DNA from: Symsagittifera roscoffensis
Taxonomy: Eukaryota; Xenacoelomorpha; Acoela; Convolutidae
Assembly (NCBI RefSeq): GCF_963678635.1
Contig: NC_087068.1
Span: forward strand, 28,398,318-28,462,317
Length of the DNA: 64,000 nt
Direction of reading: 5' to 3'
Part shown: piece after piece, positions 22,346 to 33,640 of the stretch
How positions within the stretch are numbered: position 1 is the stretch's first letter
How the letters are laid out: every line of letters starts with the position of its first letter
Notes under the pieces: model-generated
The model's database searches: none
What the model was told of the DNA's origin: nothing
What the model saw: the letters and a program-made list of their open reading frames with translations, nothing else
Made by a program: the position numbers and the translations under genes

Positions 22346-23630
22346 TCCCAGGGCCTAGAACCGCCAGGCATTGTGTAAACAGTTGGTGTCTCGGTTAGGC
22401 AAACACATAATACGTATCAGCTCGATTGCAGCATACCAATTAAAACCTATTATTTGTCGCTGGTGCAAATGGTGCCTTTCGACCAGTTGTTGCTTCACAG
22501 AATTTTTCCAAAGAAAAAATTTCAAGTTTAGTCCTAAACCAGCACTGAATCATCTCGGCTTTTAACAATTTTTGCAGCGTTGAATGAAGCAGTGTTGGAT
22601 TAGTTTGGATAATTGATCTAATTTTTGAAAGAAAAAACGGAGTACATTTTTGTTCGGCGTTGTTTTTGTTTCAGTTAAGTTTTTACTTTTTAACTACTAT
22701 TTTTTCCATTTAAAAGAAAATCAAACTCAAAATTTAGAATCAACTAAGCCTCACTCGAGTAAAATTAGTTTTTTGACTTTTATTGCCGCTTTTTGGAGCA
22801 TTGCTTTTACATTCATGGGTTTTTTTAGTCTAATTTTGAGCGACTAACACAATCGACTAACGCTCGTTACATGGAAAATTACCATTTCAAAAAAATATAT
22901 TTGATCTAGGAAATATTTGATTTTGCTTGTTTTCGATGTTTCATTTAGCGCTTAATTTGCCAAAAGGTGTTATGAAAAAATTTTAAAACTGTTTTGCAAA
23001 AATTAGAATTTTTAATTTAATACCTTAAAACCGACTCTGAAAACAAGAAAAAGAATATCAAGAACAATTTTTTCTATTTTGTTTTATGAATATGCTCGGA
23101 ATTTTTGCTGTTAATTGCACGGCAACCAGCTATTTTATTAGAAGTTGAAATTTGAAACTTATTTTAGAAGTTGAAACTTATTTACACGTTCTATTAACGT
23201 GTAAACGTTATAAAAAACGGCTCGAAACCTACTCAAAGGGTTTTCAGGCCACGTTTTTGGCTTGATCACTCTAGAGGTTATTGTATGAACTTGTTGTTTA
23301 CGAAATTGTGTGTTATGGGAAAGATTTTCAAAAAGCCTCAAAAAATTTCAAACTTTTGTACAAACTCAGTTTTTTTTCATAACAAAACTACTTACCATAA
23401 TGGGTAAAGATTGTCAAAACACGTAGGTTGTCATGATACAAGCAGTTTTTCTGATTTTTAGCTAGGTTTTTTCTATTTCATCTGCCGCACGTGAAGCCTT
23501 GATCTCATCTCTTATCGATTGATGCTTGATGCAACACAAAACTACTTAAACGAGTACGAACTGAGAATTGAGTTCAACAAAAGCTTTCAGAGAATCTACA
23601 AATTAGTATCAACTGTTTGCCAAAATCGTG
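22346..23630. other. No supported gene
   Basis: An open frame at 22371-22565 starts at a non-AUG codon and could be part of an exon after gtgtaaacag, but it has no donor partner. The rest is anonymous AT-rich DNA. Confidence 0.5.
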
Positions 23631-23988
23631 TCTGTACAAAACAGTCCCACACAAAACAGTCCAATACAAAACAGTCCAGAAAAGTATGAAAATGAACGAA
23701 AAAACAGTCCAATACAAAACAGTCCGAAAAACAGTCCCAAATAATTGTTTTAACAAGCCGACAGGCCGAGAATTGCCCTCTGTTCAACAAGCCTAATGAA
23801 AAAAATAGTGACAGCCGCAGTCGCGCCAACATGTTGCGAGCTTGCCAACAGAGGGTAGGACTTAAAACGAATTTTAGAGCCGGTTATTAAACCGGACTGT
23901 TTTGTATTGGACTGTTTCTCTCCTCCATTACATGATTTTTGGGACTATTTTGTATTGCACTGTTTTGTATGGGACTTTTTTGTATATG
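23631..23988. mobile_element. Foldback element with GGACTGTTTTGTA phrases
   Basis: The left arm has six ACAGTCC words, mostly as tacaaaacagtcc. The right arm (23891-23988) has about five inverted ones (ggactgttttgtattgg and variants). The centre carries the core at 23808-23862 that is also found, inverted, at 1825-1879 in the GCGAGTTGTC element: 30 of the first 31 bases agree. Non-coding. Confidence 0.7.
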
Positions 23989-25922
23989 CACCGCCAAAAT
24001 ATGTCAACCGAAATTTCGTTTGGATTATATACAGTGCTGATTCAAATTGTCCCTACGATCCAAAAATTCAACTGAAAAATGGAATATTCTATAAAAAACT
24101 ACACGAAAACTACTTCGTCGATCACCGACATAATTAAATTAAACAGAGCTTTTTATATAGCCCAGTAAACTTTAAGAAGAGTATAACCTTCAAAAAATTG
24201 CGAAAAACGTTTAAAAATTGTTTCCAATTAAAAAATTGGTGCATGTTTATATAATAAAAACAACTTTTTTGAGTATCAAATTTGAAAAAATTAATTGAAA
24301 CAAGGTTTTGGAGACTATACCCTTGTTAATGTCTGTTAGGTTACACAAAAACCTCATTTTTATATAATTATGTCAGTGAATGACAAATTTTTTTTGTGTT
24401 ATTTCTGGTTGACTAAAAAATCAAAATGATCAGTTTTTGGGGTAAAATTTTGGCCCGAATTTCGCAAAGCAAAACGCGTGATATTAATTTTCCTGAAATT
24501 CTATGCAAGTTTAAATTTTTTATTTATCGTTTTTAACATAAAATCAACCCATTTTGAGAAAAAAACTCATTTTTAATTTCAAGTTCAATGCGTTTTTCAG
24601 CACTGTAAACTCCTTATTGAAGATCTAAATATTGGCCAGATACTTTCATCCGTTCCAAATAGCTCGACAAAACTGTTTCTTTCTGAGTTTTTGCAAAGAG
24701 TTTGAAAATTGAAAAAAAACGGCTCGTCTAAAATTACGCCAAACTTAATTCGATCACGAGATCACGAGACAAATGGGTTTTCAAGCCCAGTTTGGCTTGT
24801 GCAGGAATTTTTGGAGAGGGCGGGGGCTTTCCGAAAAATGTTTCAAAATTTTGTCGACAATTTTTTGGGCCAACCAATTGGAGTTTTCGACCATCCCTAA
24901 GACACCCAAAGTATTTTTTTTAAAGTCGAAAATGGCGTTTTGGTCACTTTTTGGAAGATTTTGACTACCGGGCACTTGTTAAGACTACGCAAACAGAATT
25001 TTTTCTTTAGAAAATTGCAGGTGGAGGGAAGTAAAAAGAGCCAAACATTTTAAGGCGATCAACCAAATGAATATCGTAAAAATAGCAGAAGTGGAAGGGT
25101 TTTTCGGGAAAATTGGCAAACGGATTTGAGGGGGGATGTCATCCCGCTACAGGTTATCAGTCAGGCCTAGTCATGTTAAATTTCAATAGTTTTGAACTTC
25201 AATGAACTCTCCAACAGTATTAAAAAGCTATATCAATATTTCTAAAATGCATATTTCCTTTGTTAAACCTAATTGCCAATGTGCGTTAGTCTTGTTCGTA
25301 TTTCCTCTTTCCTATAGAAATTAAGAGTTTTTTTGTGGAGAAGAAAAATAACGTTTATGTAAGTAACGTAAAACGCGGGCAGGTAGCCTTGCTATCAAAA
25401 AAAATTTGTCGCATTATTTCAATTACGGGCGCTCTATTTTGGCAATTTCTATTTACTCAAACAAGCTTACACAAAAGTAACCAACCCCCGTAGAAACCAA
25501 CCCCGATTAGGAAGGTCTTTTCAACCACCTGAGGTCTTGTTGTTTTCACTTCAATTCAGTTCACATCTTGTTCATATCTTGTCTACATTTCTCATTAGCC
25601 GACCCTTCTAAAGTTGCTTGTAATCAATCGCACACCGTTGTAAGATTCCCACTTAATCGACTTATCCACTTGCTAACCTTAATTTACATTCTTTGAGTAA
25701 AAAATGTGACAATGTGAAAATATAAAAACTCATTTTTTTCTTTTTTCTTCTAAATTACAATATGGACACTGGAATAAATTATAAATGACTCAATTTTTTT
25801 TCACGTGCAAAATTTTTTATTTTTTCACATTTTTTCTTTTAAAGGGGAGTTTTCAGCAAAGATAAGAACGAGAGGAATGACTAACAAAGAACTGGATGAA
25901 AAGATTCATGAAAAAAGTTCCT
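23989..25922. other. Anonymous DNA, no supported gene
   Basis: Includes a somewhat less AT-rich patch at 24740-25150 that matches no other part of the window. Frames there overlap on both strands and none has clear splice or start signals. Confidence 0.5.
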
Positions 25923-25930
25923 GTTTCCAG
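25923..25930 (+). repeat. Target-site duplication, left copy
   Basis: GTTTCCAG immediately left of the ATTTCGCCCC element; repeated at 26206-26213 on the right. Confidence 0.6.
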
Positions 25931-26205
25931 TGAAAGTCCCACGTTTCGCCCCACACACATTTCGCCCCTCTTAAATCTAGTGGCACATTTCGCCCCTCAC
26001 TTTTCACCCCTAATAATTTCACACATTTTGTCCTCGCTCGTTTCGCCCCTAACTTATTACACAGTTAATTAACGCCGATTTCTTAATGCACACTTTAGGG
26101 GCGAAATGTGCCAGTAATTTATGAGGGGCGAAATGTGTGAGGGGCGAAATGTGCCACTAGATTTAAGAGGGGCGAAACGTGTGAGGAGCGAAATGTGTGA
26201 ATACC
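25931..26205. mobile_element. Foldback element with ATTTCGCCCC phrases, 275 bp
   Basis: The left arm reads ATTTCGCCCC-type words separated by CACAC or CTCTTAAATCTAGTGGCAC. The right arm is the inverse (ggggcgaaatgtg words with gtgccactagatttaagag). The arms align almost perfectly for over 50 bases. An 8-bp direct repeat GTTTCCAG borders both sides, as expected of a cut-and-paste DNA transposon such as hAT. No ORF, so non-autonomous. Confidence 0.8.
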
Positions 26206-26213
26206 GTTTCCAG
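26206..26213 (+). repeat. Target-site duplication, right copy
   Basis: GTTTCCAG, identical to 25923-25930. Confidence 0.6.
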
Positions 26214-26292
26214 TTCAGATGTAGGACTAAATATAATTTTGCTCACCGTCTAAAAATAAAATTTTTAATAAAAACTTTGGTCAGAAAATCAT

Positions 26293-27670
26293 CTAAATGA
26301 CATGCAAATTGTGTCTGCATATTTCAGTCGACATTTTCATCTTTCTGACGATCATCGTCAATGAAATGACCATCCTTTTCCATTTATAGTGACATTTATG
26401 GTTCTTAGTGAACTGCGGTAAGTAAAAAGTTAATTTTGCATTTTTTCTCTCCTCTCTTGACAGTTCCTTGAAAATTTCAAGTAAGAATTGGAACCCGTCA
26501 CTGCTTGTTTTCACATCTGTCACGTTTTTTGAACAAGTACGAATAATTTTTAAACTCCCTGCCTCCAAATGGTTTGAAGCAAAAGGACTTTAACTAAGTA
26601 AGCACTTTTCATTCTCCGTAATCGAATTCTGCTACGCCAACTCGGCAGAATTCTCAAGGAGCAGAATTTTCATTTAGTAAACGCGAAAACAGTTCAATTT
26701 ATTTGCTATTTTTCTAAAATGACGTTATTCACCTAATTTTTAATCCAAAAATCGAATTTCAAGCGTTTCTAATGTGAAGCAGGAAAAAAAAAGAAAAAAA
26801 GTCAGGTTCTGAAAAAAGATATAGTGCTCGCAAACTGTTCCTGCAAGCGCAAACTAGTCTACTGATTACGCAGTCGGTCTAAAGACCGTCTCTTTGTTCT
26901 TTTGCCGTCTATTAGTGCTCTCAAAATCACCAGATAGAATTGTTTGACAGAAAGCATGAACTCGTTCTGCTTGACTTCCCAGTGCTGTTAAACGATTGAA
27001 AAAAGAGAAAAAATAACAACATAAAAATTACAAAAAAAAACAGAATCCTAGTCTTTTGTTTGCCAGTCTCACCATTTTTCATAGCTGAAAGGAAGCACAG
27101 ACGCGTGACATCCGAATTAACTCCCCCATTATGTCCAAACACAAAGCTCACACCAAATCCCCTGAAGAAAAAAAACTCCAATTAACTTGAAATACAATTA
27201 TTCTCTAATTTTTACAAGCTTTTGAAACGCTAAATGAACAGTAAAAATGCGTTGCTTTGCTTAAAATTCATGAAAAATTGGTCGATTTTGCTATGTTATG
27301 TTACATTCAAAACATAAGCAAAATTCTAAAATTAATTCCTGGCATTTTTTTTGTGAGAAAAGATTGATAATTTTGAGGGCAATATTTATTAGCCTTTTGT
27401 TCAGAAAATTTTGGCCGTGCTGCTGCCTAAGTGAGATAAGATTATTCGCTCGACCATTCTTAATGGTACCTCTTTTGCCATATTTTTGATCAAAAAGACC
27501 GAAATGAGGAAAAAAGACACTGAGTCTAAGAGAAGAAGAAAACTGAGTTACATAAAATTGTGACAGTAAACTCATCTGTCAATCAGCAATTGTTCTGTCG
27601 GAAATGAAGATGAAACGAACTATTATCCCACTAAGGAAACTTACCATCTTGGCGCGTACCAATTTATCAT
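26293..27670 (-). CDS. Candidate four-exon protein (144 aa), unrecognised
   Basis: Exons on the minus strand: 27670-27645 (MINWYAPR, donor AAGATG|gtaagt), 27161-27073 (after ttcttcag; GFGVSFVFGHNGGVNSD and on to FLSAMKN; donor AATG|gtgaga), 26984-26931 (after gtttaacag; LGSQAERVHAFCQTILS; donor CTG|gtgatt) and 26558-26293 (after ggaggcag; SLKIIRTCSKNVTDVKTSSD, then a Glu/Lys-rich part with FKELSREERKNAK, ending in TAG). Phases agree at all three junctions and the second exon is open in only one frame. If the third exon is not spliced, it reads on to a stop at 26866 and gives a 77-residue protein. The first exon may continue upstream. I recognise no family. Confidence 0.38.
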
Positions 27671-30460
27671 TTGCCCAACCGTTTTAACCCTTCACCAACA
27701 CGGGCTAATCGGCATACCATCAGTGCGTTAGTGTCTATCTTAATCCCAATTTTTATTTTTTCTCTTACCTATACTTTTACTTCAACATATACAATATATA
27801 CCCCCAATTTGTTTAACCTTCCTCTCCTAAAGGCTATACTCAAGTAGTATTTATATTGCGTTTTATTCAAGAGGGCATCCCAAAATTAAAGACTTGGGGT
27901 ATTGGACTTTCAACTTGATCTGGAATTACCTTCCGTATCTGCCGGGTTTATGGTCCTGAGTCAAGTGGTTTTATGCTACTTGGGGAGAGTACGAAAAGAA
28001 AATTGAATGGAGTTTGCAGCAATAAACACAGTACCTCGTCTCATTAAATGTCGACTCCGTTTTCATTTTTGACGCAACTCAATTAAGACCACGGGAAGTT
28101 AAGAAGCACAATTCTGTCTACAGTTACGGATGCGTTTGAAATGGGCGTCATTCAGCTAGAAAAAAAATCAAAATTTCATTCAATCTAAAGAATAATTTAA
28201 AATTACTCCACTGAATTTCAACACTTTAATATTTTGCAATGAACAAAAAGAAACAAGTTACATACTCGGACACTTTGCCAAGAGTGAAAAAACAACGGTA
28301 AGATTTCCTTAAAAGTTGAATATTTTACAAGTACAATTTTTGCTATCTCATATGACAAAACGAAGCCAATACTAGCAAAAAATGGATTGCAACCAATTTT
28401 AAAAAGATACTGTAACACAGACCTAACCAAATTTAAAATTTAAAATCGATTTATTTTAATTCAAAACTGTAGCTTCAAAATTCAATTCTAATCTAATTTA
28501 AAATGCCACTTTCTAGCAAATTATTTGATATTCATTTCGTGCGTACTTTATTTCAATAAAATTGGCTTAAATCAGTTTGAATCGAATTAAATTGAGTTTT
28601 ATCCATTTTCTGTCTGTTCATTTTATACAGATTTCATAAAGATTATTTTCAGATTTTCTAGACTATCAAACAACTAGAAAAATAGAAAAAAAAATTTACC
28701 GTAAATTTTTCAATTGATTTTCCGTTTTCGTGTTTGGCTTGAAAATAAACAAACAAGATTATGACAAATTTATAATTTTTTTGCACCAAAAAAGACTTTT
28801 TTTCTAATTTGACCAACAACATTGATCCGAGAAAGTTGATAATGAATTGACGGTTAAGAAAATTTGCATAGTCTAACTTTTCAATACCGCGGGAACCCTT
28901 AGGATTGCACAATTTGAAAGGGAGTTCCTTAAACTAATAGTTTGCGGCAAACAATTTTCCTCGAGTGACTCTTGCTCCTGTAACTATGAAATGAGATTTT
29001 CTTGAATATCCTGCAAAAATCTCTTTAAATCTGTTTTCATACCATTTTCAGGCAAAAATGATTGTTTTTAAATCGTAAAATTCTATTTAATCCATTCTAA
29101 ATTGACTTTAAGTAATTAAATGGGCCATTGTAGCTCGATTGATATAGAGTTTATTAATTGTAAAAAAAAATCAGTTCAAGTCATTTTTTATTCTCAAGCT
29201 TGTCCGCGCGGTAGCTTCAAATCTACGAAAACTTAAGGTCTTAGAACGAAATGCCTGCAACAAGGAATATCAAAATAGAAAACTACATTCCGGACTTTTT
29301 TCCTCTTTTTTTATTTTCGGCATTTTTTCCTGTTTTACATTTTCAAATGTTCTTATGAAAAAATAGTTTGGAAAAAAACCTGTTTAAAGTTTTTTCCAAT
29401 AGATTTTTGCTGTACTTTATAATCATCAGGTTCTATCTTGTTTGCGAGTAGTAATAAAGTACCATGGAAAAATTAACATAATTAGCTTTTAAAATAGCAT
29501 TGATTAAATTGGTTTCAAGCAGTTGTCACATAAGTTGTTAAAAATATTTACTTTTTAATAATGTATTTCAAGGTAAAGCTAGTTTGGTCTTAAAAAGCTG
29601 ATGACAAATAGTATCTTTTACATGTGCGTTTTGAAAAAAGATGCTCTGTCCTTAATATTTTTGTTCCGGCCATTTGAAAAATGGGATCGAATTTTGTATC
29701 CGGGTGTCTTTTAGTATTCTCTATTTTTTTTCTCGCACTCATAGTTTCATAACCATATCAATCGTTGTCCCAGTGTAGGTTTAAATTTTTTTATTTTTTG
29801 TCTCATTTTGAGCGAATAAAGCGAACGAGAAGCTTTACAATATCTGTCTTTGATAGCTTTAGATAGCTGATATTAAGCCAATAAAACTTTGTCTTTAATC
29901 AAGCAAGTTTATTTTAGTTGAGTTTTGTAGCGCATTTTTGAAATCAAAATCTTCAAAAGTTCAAAAACACTGCAATTGTTTTGTTTCTTTTTTTGCTTTT
30001 CTATCAACTTTCTACAAAAAATGTTTGTTTAATTAGCTTAGGTTGCCAAGACTGCCGAATAGACTGAAGTCCTAAATTTTTTGTTCAGATCCCGCAAAAA
30101 CTACATTAAGCGTAAAAAAGCTTCTTTTTTTAAAGACTATGGTAGGCAATTTCTCTGCTACTTGCTTAGTATTAGGCTATCCTTGTTTTTTAAATAAAAC
30201 CACAATTTTTTTTTTGCTGGAAAAAGCATACTATTTTACTGAAAAAGATATATAAAATTATATTAACAATTTTACTAGGTAGATTTTTTGAAAATGAAAG
30301 ATTTGCAAAGTTTTTTTTACAAAACCATCTTTCTTAGCGTTTTTTTTTGTCAGCCTTAACCCATCCAACCATTATGTTTTTAATAATTTTCTATCTAGTT
30401 TTTGCACAAAGCATTAAGGCCAGCATCCTATTGCACCACAAATTCTAGTTGTGCTCTTGG
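27671..30460. other. Mostly anonymous AT-rich DNA
   Basis: The patch 27880-28130 is less AT-rich and could hold an upstream minus-strand exon of the previous gene (ttgactcag then GAC CAT AAA CCC, donor GGAAG|gtaatt near 27932), which would fit in phase but is very short. Otherwise nothing supported. Confidence 0.4.
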
Positions 30461-30469
30461 GGCAAAGAT

Positions 30470-30690
30470 CCGATATGTCAAATATCCGCTATGTCAAACA
30501 TCCGAAAATACACAACAATCATTTAATAATAAGATGCCAAAAAATTCAAACACAAGACATTGTTCAATAAGTTGATTCCAATAGAGTCGAATATCCGTTT
30601 AAAGTTGGTGTGGTGGGAGTGTGGGCGCGCTATGCGTTGAGCCGACTGCGGCGGCAATTGTTAGTTTGGCTAATGCAGAATCTCATAATC
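30470..30690. repeat. Phrase repeat ATCCG-ATATGTCAA and related core
   Basis: gatccgatatgtcaaatatc and cgctatgtcaaacatccg are tandem variants of one phrase; a further tcgaatatccg lies near 30590. Just downstream, gtgggcgcgctatgcg and actgcggcggc resemble the gtgggcgcactttgcacg and ctgcggcgg words of the 1657-1960 element. No inverted arm was seen on the right, so this may be one half of an element. Confidence 0.4.
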
Positions 30691-32087
30691 GAACAGTAGA
30701 AATTAGATTTTTCATTTTTTTTTTAGAAATGTTAAGTTTTGCTCTAGTAAAGCTGTTTTTGGATGCTTGCAACACTTTTGGGTCTTTTAGATGTTTGCAC
30801 GGTAGTCAGTGCTTTTATTTTCAATTAAATAAGTCTGATAAAAACTTTTCAAGTTTTTGAATCATTGATGAATAATTTCATTCCCCCTTCATGTAAAATT
30901 ACTTGGGTGATGAGCTGTCTCTTCAAAATGTGTTTCAGATGATTTTTTGCAAAAAACTTCGACTTCGTAGAAAAACATAGCACCCAAATTGCAAAATTGT
31001 GAACTAGAATGATAGCTTCGTGTCCCGAGTTTGATATTGATCACTTCTAAACTAATGATAATTAGATGTCTTAAAAGGAAACCAAAGAATATGAATAACA
31101 GCTAATGGGATTTTTTTTCTTTCAAAGGAAACTTTACATTAAAATCAAAAAAATTTGAAATAAATTATGAGTTGCACTGAATTGTTTCTTCTCACGATGT
31201 TTTTGTTTCAATCGAAATAGCCTCCGAATTTCCTTTTGTGAGCAGATTTTTATTAAAAATCGTCTTGCATTATATACCAACTTATCTGCTATAAGTTTTG
31301 TCCAAGTTTTTATTGAGACCGGAAAGCAGTCTAGCAGCCTTCTATGAGTTTATTTTTAAAAATCTGCTGTATAGACAATTGCATCATTTGCGTCTTTTTA
31401 TCTAAATCCGAATTGTTTATTACTGAGAACATGATGTTTCATTGAAAGTCTGATTACCGAAAAAGTCAGATAGGCCAGTATATTATGCTTCCTGATTTTT
31501 TCCCAATTTATGTTTGGGCTCTTTTGAAAATTCTTTTTCGAGGTCTCAGGAAACTCTGATGCCCAAACACCTTTATTTACCATTATGGCTAAAGTTTAGC
31601 TTATTTAAACAAGATTTTGTTATTTAGGTAGTTTGTTTTTAAGAATCCTCAAAATAGTTGTGGTTTTTTTCCGATAATTGGCGAAATAACAATACCTTTT
31701 TTGGATGTTTGTCTAAATTTCAATTTTTTAGCTTTTGGGTTAAGAATGAAGTCAGAAAATATTCAAAAGTGTATTCTTTCATCCCTCTCTGTTTTTTTCA
31801 TCGATCAACTTCATTTACATGCACATTGCGTAGCGCTTTTAATTGCCGTCACATTTATAGTCGTCCAAACTAATCAGATATGGGTTGTCGAAGATGAGGC
31901 CAGTCTTAAATTACATTTCCCAAAAAACGCTTGCTTTCATTCTTTTTACACTCTTTTAAATATGTTACAGCGGCGACCTTCGATCGACTCAACTCTTACC
32001 GGGTAGTCTAATTCGTATTCAGTTAGACAATTGCTGCCTCTCCGTCTGTAGGCCAACAATTGTCTATCGCCATTTGGCATAAATCGG
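30691..32087. other. No supported gene
   Basis: Open frames at 31658-32006 overlap in two registers and have no start or splice support; they lie just before the LTR-like sequence of gypsy element 2. Confidence 0.45.
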
Positions 32088-32142
32088 TGTTATGTTTTGC
32101 TCATTTAATTCTAATGACCTAATTGTTTGGTTACGTCTGACC
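32088..32142 (+). repeat. LTR-like sequence, left copy
   Basis: TGTTATGTTTTGCTCATT followed by aattctaatgacctaattg and ggttacgtctgac. It matches 35391-35444 with few differences. Both begin TG, as LTRs do. Outside this stretch the two copies diverge, so only a fragment of each LTR can be recognised. Confidence 0.55.
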
Positions 32143-32330
32143 GTCAACATACACACTCCATGTTGAATCATGGAGTTCAATCATGGAGTAAATTAGTTGG
32201 ATCTGTAGGGGCATACCATTTTAACATTATAGCAAGGCGCATTGAACTAACGAATCTGGCGTGAGGTGAGTACCTGCATTCTGGCAAAATTATGCAATCG
32301 ACCCCCTATCCCATGAAAGATTAGAATGAC

Positions 32331-32930
32331 ATGTTCCAATCGGCATTAATAGCCGAAGAGAACATTGACATCGATACCCTTATTAGTCCTACGGATCGGA
32401 AAATTGCGACTCAATCAATGATCAAAAAAGACCCGGATGTCAAAAAAACCAGGACAAAGCAGCAAGACGGGCAAAAAACCTGGAAGAAAAACGTAGATAC
32501 AAAGACAAAAAAAAATGCGATAATCAAGATCGAAGTGAATATGTTCGGCGGAACCAGGCAGGAGGAAGTTGATAAGAAACTCAGGTCCATGTTATTCCTA
32601 GCCTTAGGAAACGAAGGGAAAGAGTTTTTCCTCAAAGTTCACCAAAAGGCTCTTAGGAATAATTTCCGTGAATTTTGGGATTACTCAAGCCTCGCCTTCA
32701 CCAGAAAACCAAACATCGCCACAAGTTGTTGAGGCAAAAGGAACGAGAAAGTCTCGAACAGTTCTGGGGAGCCGTTAGTGAAACGGCAAAGAAGTGTAAT
32801 ATCTCCAGCAGAGAAAAAGAAGGGATCAGATATATATTCGTTAACTTTATGAGGAAATACGATATTCAGAGGAAGTTATTAATTATTATATTGCAAACAG
32901 TATACATGCAAATAGTCAAATTTTAGTTAA
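32331..32930 (+). pseudogene. gag remnant of gypsy element 2, frameshifted
   Basis: An ATG at 32331 opens 133 codons rich in Lys and Asp. Near 32700-32730 the reading shifts frame, and it continues as QKERESLEQFWGAVSETAKK and NISSREKEG to about 32925, matching the gag remnant of element 1. The shift and the missing zinc knuckle make it non-functional as it stands. Confidence 0.65.
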
Positions 32931-33039
32931 TCCTCCTAATTCCTCAGGCGTTCAAGTTTCTTTCAAAATTGAAAATCCTAAAACTAAACAGTCCCTTATT
33001 TGTTTCTTCTGACGTTAGATCATTACCTTCTTTAGCTAG

Positions 33040-33640
33040 TAGAGAAAGTGATTTGGATTTTGCCGGTCAATTAGATATCAACTGGGGCAACGAGAAGCAC
33101 ATATTACTCTTCCACGAAATTTATCTCGAGTACTACGGCAAAACGAGTCGTCCAATTCCTGCGAGACTACTTTCATCTACATGATATTCGAAAAAATTTG
33201 AGGAGATCACGTTACCTGCTTTGATAGTTATGAGTTCAAAACGTTCTTTGACTCAAATAATGTTAACATCATGTTTTGTACAGTCGGCGACCATCGATCC
33301 GACTGATTGCTCGAAAAACTAATTTACACATTCAAAAAAATTACACACAATGTCTTCTGAATTTCCTGAGCCCTCGTTGAATGACATATTATCAAAAATC
33401 ATTTTGAATTTAAGAAGCATGACTCAATCAACAACCAACTGCACTCTACACTATAACACAACAACAGAAAACAGAACACACTTTGGAAAACACTGGTTGA
33501 TAACAACACAAAACACTGTTTAGATCAAGGCAAATCGATTTTATCAAACTCCAGAGCAAAAGATTGGACAGCGAACGATAGAGTGCAGGACGGATAGTTG
33601 GAATAATTGATTGAAAAGAAGAACACGGTACCTTCGGAGA
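33040..33640 (+). pseudogene. Integrase remnant of gypsy element 2
   Basis: ESDLDFAGQLDINWGNEKHI aligns with the LDF-GPLDSEW entry of element 1. Then GDHVTCFDSYEFKTFFDSNN and TVGDHRSD, a TGA, and LLEKLIYTFKKI. The Asp in LDF, the Asp in GDH and the Glu in LLEKL match the DDE acids, so this copy keeps the Glu lost in element 1. Part of the core between the first two is deleted. A WTANDRVQDG-like block follows near 33565. Confidence 0.7.

Noticed and set aside
25931-26205. CRISPR-like array from the regularly repeated ATTTCGCCCC words
   Set aside because: The words are inverted between halves, spacers are short and repeated, and the DNA is animal.
26390-26592. A plus-strand two-exon reading (donor CTGCG|gtaagt, acceptor tcttgacag) of 49 codons
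   Set aside because: It is antisense to the last exon of the minus-strand candidate, which has a longer frame and fits three other exons in phase. Both cannot easily be real.
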